A DNA stretch of 64,000 nt from the NCBI RefSeq assembly GCF_000478825.2, contig NZ_CP007542.1, positions 434,001-498,000 of the forward strand, in the 5' to 3' direction. Positions within the stretch are counted from its first letter, which is position 1; every line of letters begins with the position of its first letter. Source of the DNA: Synechocystis sp. PCC 6714 (lineage in GTDB: Bacteria; Cyanobacteriota; Cyanobacteriia; Cyanobacteriales; Microcystaceae). This document shows, one piece after another, positions 61,861 through 64,000 of this stretch. The notes below the pieces were generated by a model. The model did not search any database, was not told the origin of the DNA, and was given only the letters and a program-made list of their open reading frames with translations. The position numbers were made by a program, and so were the translations under genes.

Positions 61861-63727
61861 TGTAATTGTGGTGGGGGCGGGCCATGCGGGCTGTGAGGCG
61901 GCGTTGGCAACAGCTCGGTTAGGTTGTCGCACCCTCTTGTTAACCCTCAATTTGGACCGCATTGCTTGGCAACCCTGTAATCCCGCGGTGGGGGGGCCGG
62001 CTAAATCCCAGTTGACCCATGAAGTGGACGCCCTGGGGGGGGAAATTGGCAAGATGGCTGACCGCACCTATCTGCAAAAGCGGGTGTTAAATATTTCCAG
62101 AGGCCCAGCGGTGTGGGCGTTGCGAGCCCAAACGGATAAGCGAGAATATGCGGCGGTGATGAAAAATATTGTTGAAAATCAGCCCAATTTGTCCATTCGA
62201 GAGGGCATGGTCACGGATTTGGTGCTGGGGGACAATGATGAAATTGCCGGTGTGCAGACCTATTTTGGCTCCTGTTTTGGGGCCAAAGCAGTGGTGATTA
62301 CCACTGGAACTTTCCTAGGGGGCAGAATTTGGATTGGCAACAAATCTATGCCAGCGGGGCGAGCTGGGGAATTTGCGGCGGAAGGGCTTACGGAAACCTT
62401 GAATGAGCTGGGCTTTGAAACAGGTCGTTTAAAAACAGGAACTCCGGCCAGGGTGGACCGGCGATCCGTAGATTATAGTCAACTGGAGCCTCAACCCCCA
62501 GACGAGCAGGTAAGTTGGTTTAGCTTTGACCCGGAAGTGTGGGTAGAGCGTGAGCAAATGAACTGTTACTTGACTAGGACTACGCTAAAAACCCATCAGC
62601 TTATTAAAGATAATCTCCATTTATCTCCTATTTACGGCGGTTTTATTGACTCCAAAGGGCCCCGTTATTGTCCTTCCATTGAGGATAAAATTGTTCGTTT
62701 TGCTGACAAAGAAAGCCATCAAATTTTTATTGAGCCAGAAGGTCGAGATATTCCGGAATTGTATATCCAAGGTTTTTCCACCGGGCTACCGGAAAATGTG
62801 CAATTAGCCATGTTACAAACTCTACCGGGGCTGGAAAATTGCGTCATGTTGCGGCCGGCTTACGCAGTGGAATATGATTTTTTACCGGCTACCCAGTGTT
62901 ACCCCAGCTTGATGACCAAGAAAGTGGCGGGACTATTCTGTGCGGGACAAATCAACGGTACTACGGGCTATGAAGAAGCGGCGGCCCAGGGCTTGGCAGC
63001 GGGTGTGAATGCAGCTCGCCATTGTCAACAAGAACCTTTAATAATCTTTTCCAGGGAAGAAAGTTATTTGGGCACATTGATTGACGATTTATGCACCAAA
63101 GATTTGCGGGAACCTTACCGTATGCTCACCAGCCGTTCCGAATATCGTTTAATTTTACGTTCTGACAATGCGGATCAAAGGTTAACCCCTTTAGGACGGG
63201 AAATTGGCCTAATAGATGATCGCCGTTGGCAATTATTCCAAGCAAAACAGGCCCAGATCACGGCGGAAAAAGAAAGGTTGTATAGCACTCGCATTAAGGA
63301 GCAAGATACAGTAGGTAAAGAAATTGCTGATTATACCCAACAAAAAATTAAAGGTTCCATCGTTTTAGCAGATTTACTACGGCGGCCGGGCTTTCACTAT
63401 CCGGATTTAGAAAAATTTCAATTGGGTAATCCTGACCTAAGGCCAGAGGAAAAAACCAGTGTGGAAATCGAGATTAAATATTCCGGCTACATCAAACGGC
63501 AACAAACCCAAATTGACCAAGTTAGTCGCCATAGCCAAAAACGTTTGCCCGCTAGCCTGGACTATATGACCATTGAAACCCTGTCTATGGAAGCTAGGGA
63601 AAAGTTAAATCAATTTAGACCCCTTACCATTGGCCAAGCTGGTCGTATTGGGGGCGTTAACCCCGCCGACATCAATGCCCTTCTGGTCTATCTAGAAACC
63701 CAACTACGGCGATCGGTTCCTCATTGA
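61820..63727 (+). CDS. mnmG: tRNA uridine-5-carboxymethylaminomethyl modification enzyme MnmG
   Basis: MnmG (GidA) works with MnmE to modify the wobble uridine of several tRNAs using FAD, methylene-tetrahydrofolate and NADH. The FAD motif [18 protein letters not shown] is at about residues 18-35. [14 protein letters not shown] and the [19 protein letters not shown] block are diagnostic, and the C-terminal domain is complete (635 residues). Its end overlaps the convergent kinase gene by seven bases. Confidence 0.96.
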   Translation: MTLRSPVEFQDQFDVIVVGAGHAGCEAALATARLGCRTLLLTLNLDRIAWQPCNPAVGGPAKSQLTHEVDALGGEIGKMADRTYLQKRVLNISRGPAVWALRAQTDKREYAAVMKNIVENQPNLSIREGMVTDLVLGDNDEIAGVQTYFGSCFGAKAVVITTGTFLGGRIWIGNKSMPAGRAGEFAAEGLTETLNELGFETGRLKTGTPARVDRRSVDYSQLEPQPPDEQVSWFSFDPEVWVEREQMNCYLTRTTLKTHQLIKDNLHLSPIYGGFIDSKGPRYCPSIEDKIVRFADKESHQIFIEPEGRDIPELYIQGFSTGLPENVQLAMLQTLPGLENCVMLRPAYAVEYDFLPATQCYPSLMTKKVAGLFCAGQINGTTGYEEAAAQGLAAGVNAARHCQQEPLIIFSREESYLGTLIDDLCTKDLREPYRMLTSRSEYRLILRSDNADQRLTPLGREIGLIDDRRWQLFQAKQAQITAEKERLYSTRIKEQDTVGKEIADYTQQKIKGSIVLADLLRRPGFHYPDLEKFQLGNPDLRPEEKTSVEIEIKYSGYIKRQQTQIDQVSRHSQKRLPASLDYMTIETLSMEAREKLNQFRPLTIGQAGRIGGVNPADINALLVYLETQLRRSVPH

Positions 63728-64000
63728 AGAGCAGAGGCTAGAAAAGAAGGGCTGAGGGGGATTTTAATTACAATTGTCGTCCCCTGACCCTCCACTGAGT
63801 CTACTTCTACTTTCCCCCCCTGAAACTCCACATAGCGCTTGACAATGCTCAATCCTAGACCCGTACCGGGAATGTCCCCCACATTACTGGCCCGGTGAAA
63901 GGCTTCAAACAATTTTTCCTGGTCTTGGGGGGGAATACCGATGCCTTGATCCTTCACCACAAAAAGTAAATGATTGTCTTGTTTATTAATATTTAGGCTG
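63721..64000 (-). CDS. Histidine kinase, C-terminal ATPase part (truncated by window)
   Basis: The open frame runs off the window edge. The visible 93 codons are the end of a HATPase_c domain: N-terminal [20 protein letters not shown] (N and G1 boxes), F-box [10 protein letters not shown] and G2 [13 protein letters not shown]. The frame is open through 64000, so the apparent GTG at 63960 is not the start. The sensor domain and partner are outside the window. Confidence 0.92.
   Translation of the reverse strand, partial: SLNINKQDNHLLFVVKDQGIGIPPQDQEKLFEAFHRASNVGDIPGTGLGLSIVKRYVEFQGGKVEVDSVEGQGTTIVIKIPLSPSFLASALQ

Noticed and set aside
1-64000. rRNA genes, tmRNA, 6S RNA, RNase P RNA or riboswitches
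   Set aside because: Looked for conserved cores by eye and saw none; only one tRNA gene plus its partial repeat could be supported.

Overview
The window looks like the chromosome of a Synechocystis-type unicellular cyanobacterium, very close to Synechocystis sp. PCC 6803. The reasons are the many HIP1 palindromes (GCGATCGC) and a set of recognisable cyanobacterial genes: plastocyanin (petE), GUN4, Ycf33, the GtrABC-type glutamate transporter, solanesyl-diphosphate synthase, an FtsH2-like thylakoid protease, an SLH/OprB porin and an ISY100-like IS630/Tc1 element. Gene names come from reading motifs and from memory of the families; no database search was run.

Layout. 1-28.7 kb is core chromosome: porin; a broken IS630 copy (2.4-3.4 kb); apt; an MFS exporter; gun4; a pseudouridine synthase and prenyl synthase pair; a DUF990 ABC-2 subunit; a CobW GTPase; hisIE; a cNMP-domain protein; a GT9 transferase; gtrABC; a pentapeptide protein; SUI1; a 2-Cys peroxiredoxin; rbfA; ycf33; folD; an MCE protein; an amine oxidase; recJ.

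28.8-47.06 kb is an integrated element of about 18.2 kb. It sits in the 3' half of a CAT-anticodon tRNA gene and is bounded by a 55-bp perfect direct repeat. It carries a tyrosine integrase, small leftward genes, a ribbon-helix-helix-like regulator behind four 29-bp iterons, a repressor-like gene with its own palindrome, a TOPRIM/VirE-type primase-helicase, two clusters of a GTCTTAT motif, two excisionase-like proteins, and about 9.7 kb of tightly coupled virion-like genes. That block includes a collagen-like fibre, several proteins I cannot assign, a holin-like protein and a CHAP/peptidoglycan-binding endolysin. No terminase, portal, tape-measure, protease or FtsK-type packaging ATPase can be recognised. 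It is therefore either a phage satellite or a virus-like element with an unrecognised capsid and packaging system, and it is the best candidate here for an undescribed system. Immediately outside its right end lies the decayed left end of a second, related element (integrase and membrane-protein pseudogenes).

48-64 kb returns to core chromosome: an SpmB-like protein; an apparently intact IS630 copy; a MocA-type oxidoreductase; an aminotransferase; a methylglyoxal-synthase/lipid-kinase fusion; CbiX; ftsH; a Uma2 protein; a large pilin-like protein; petE; a dioxygenase-hydrolase fusion; mnmG; and the end of a histidine kinase.

Scattered through the core are four copies of an exactly 91-bp TA-flanked MITE (3.2, 26.3, 49.5 and 54.6 kb). 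One is nested inside IS copy 1. The MITE ends resemble the IS ends, which suggests the IS transposase moves it.
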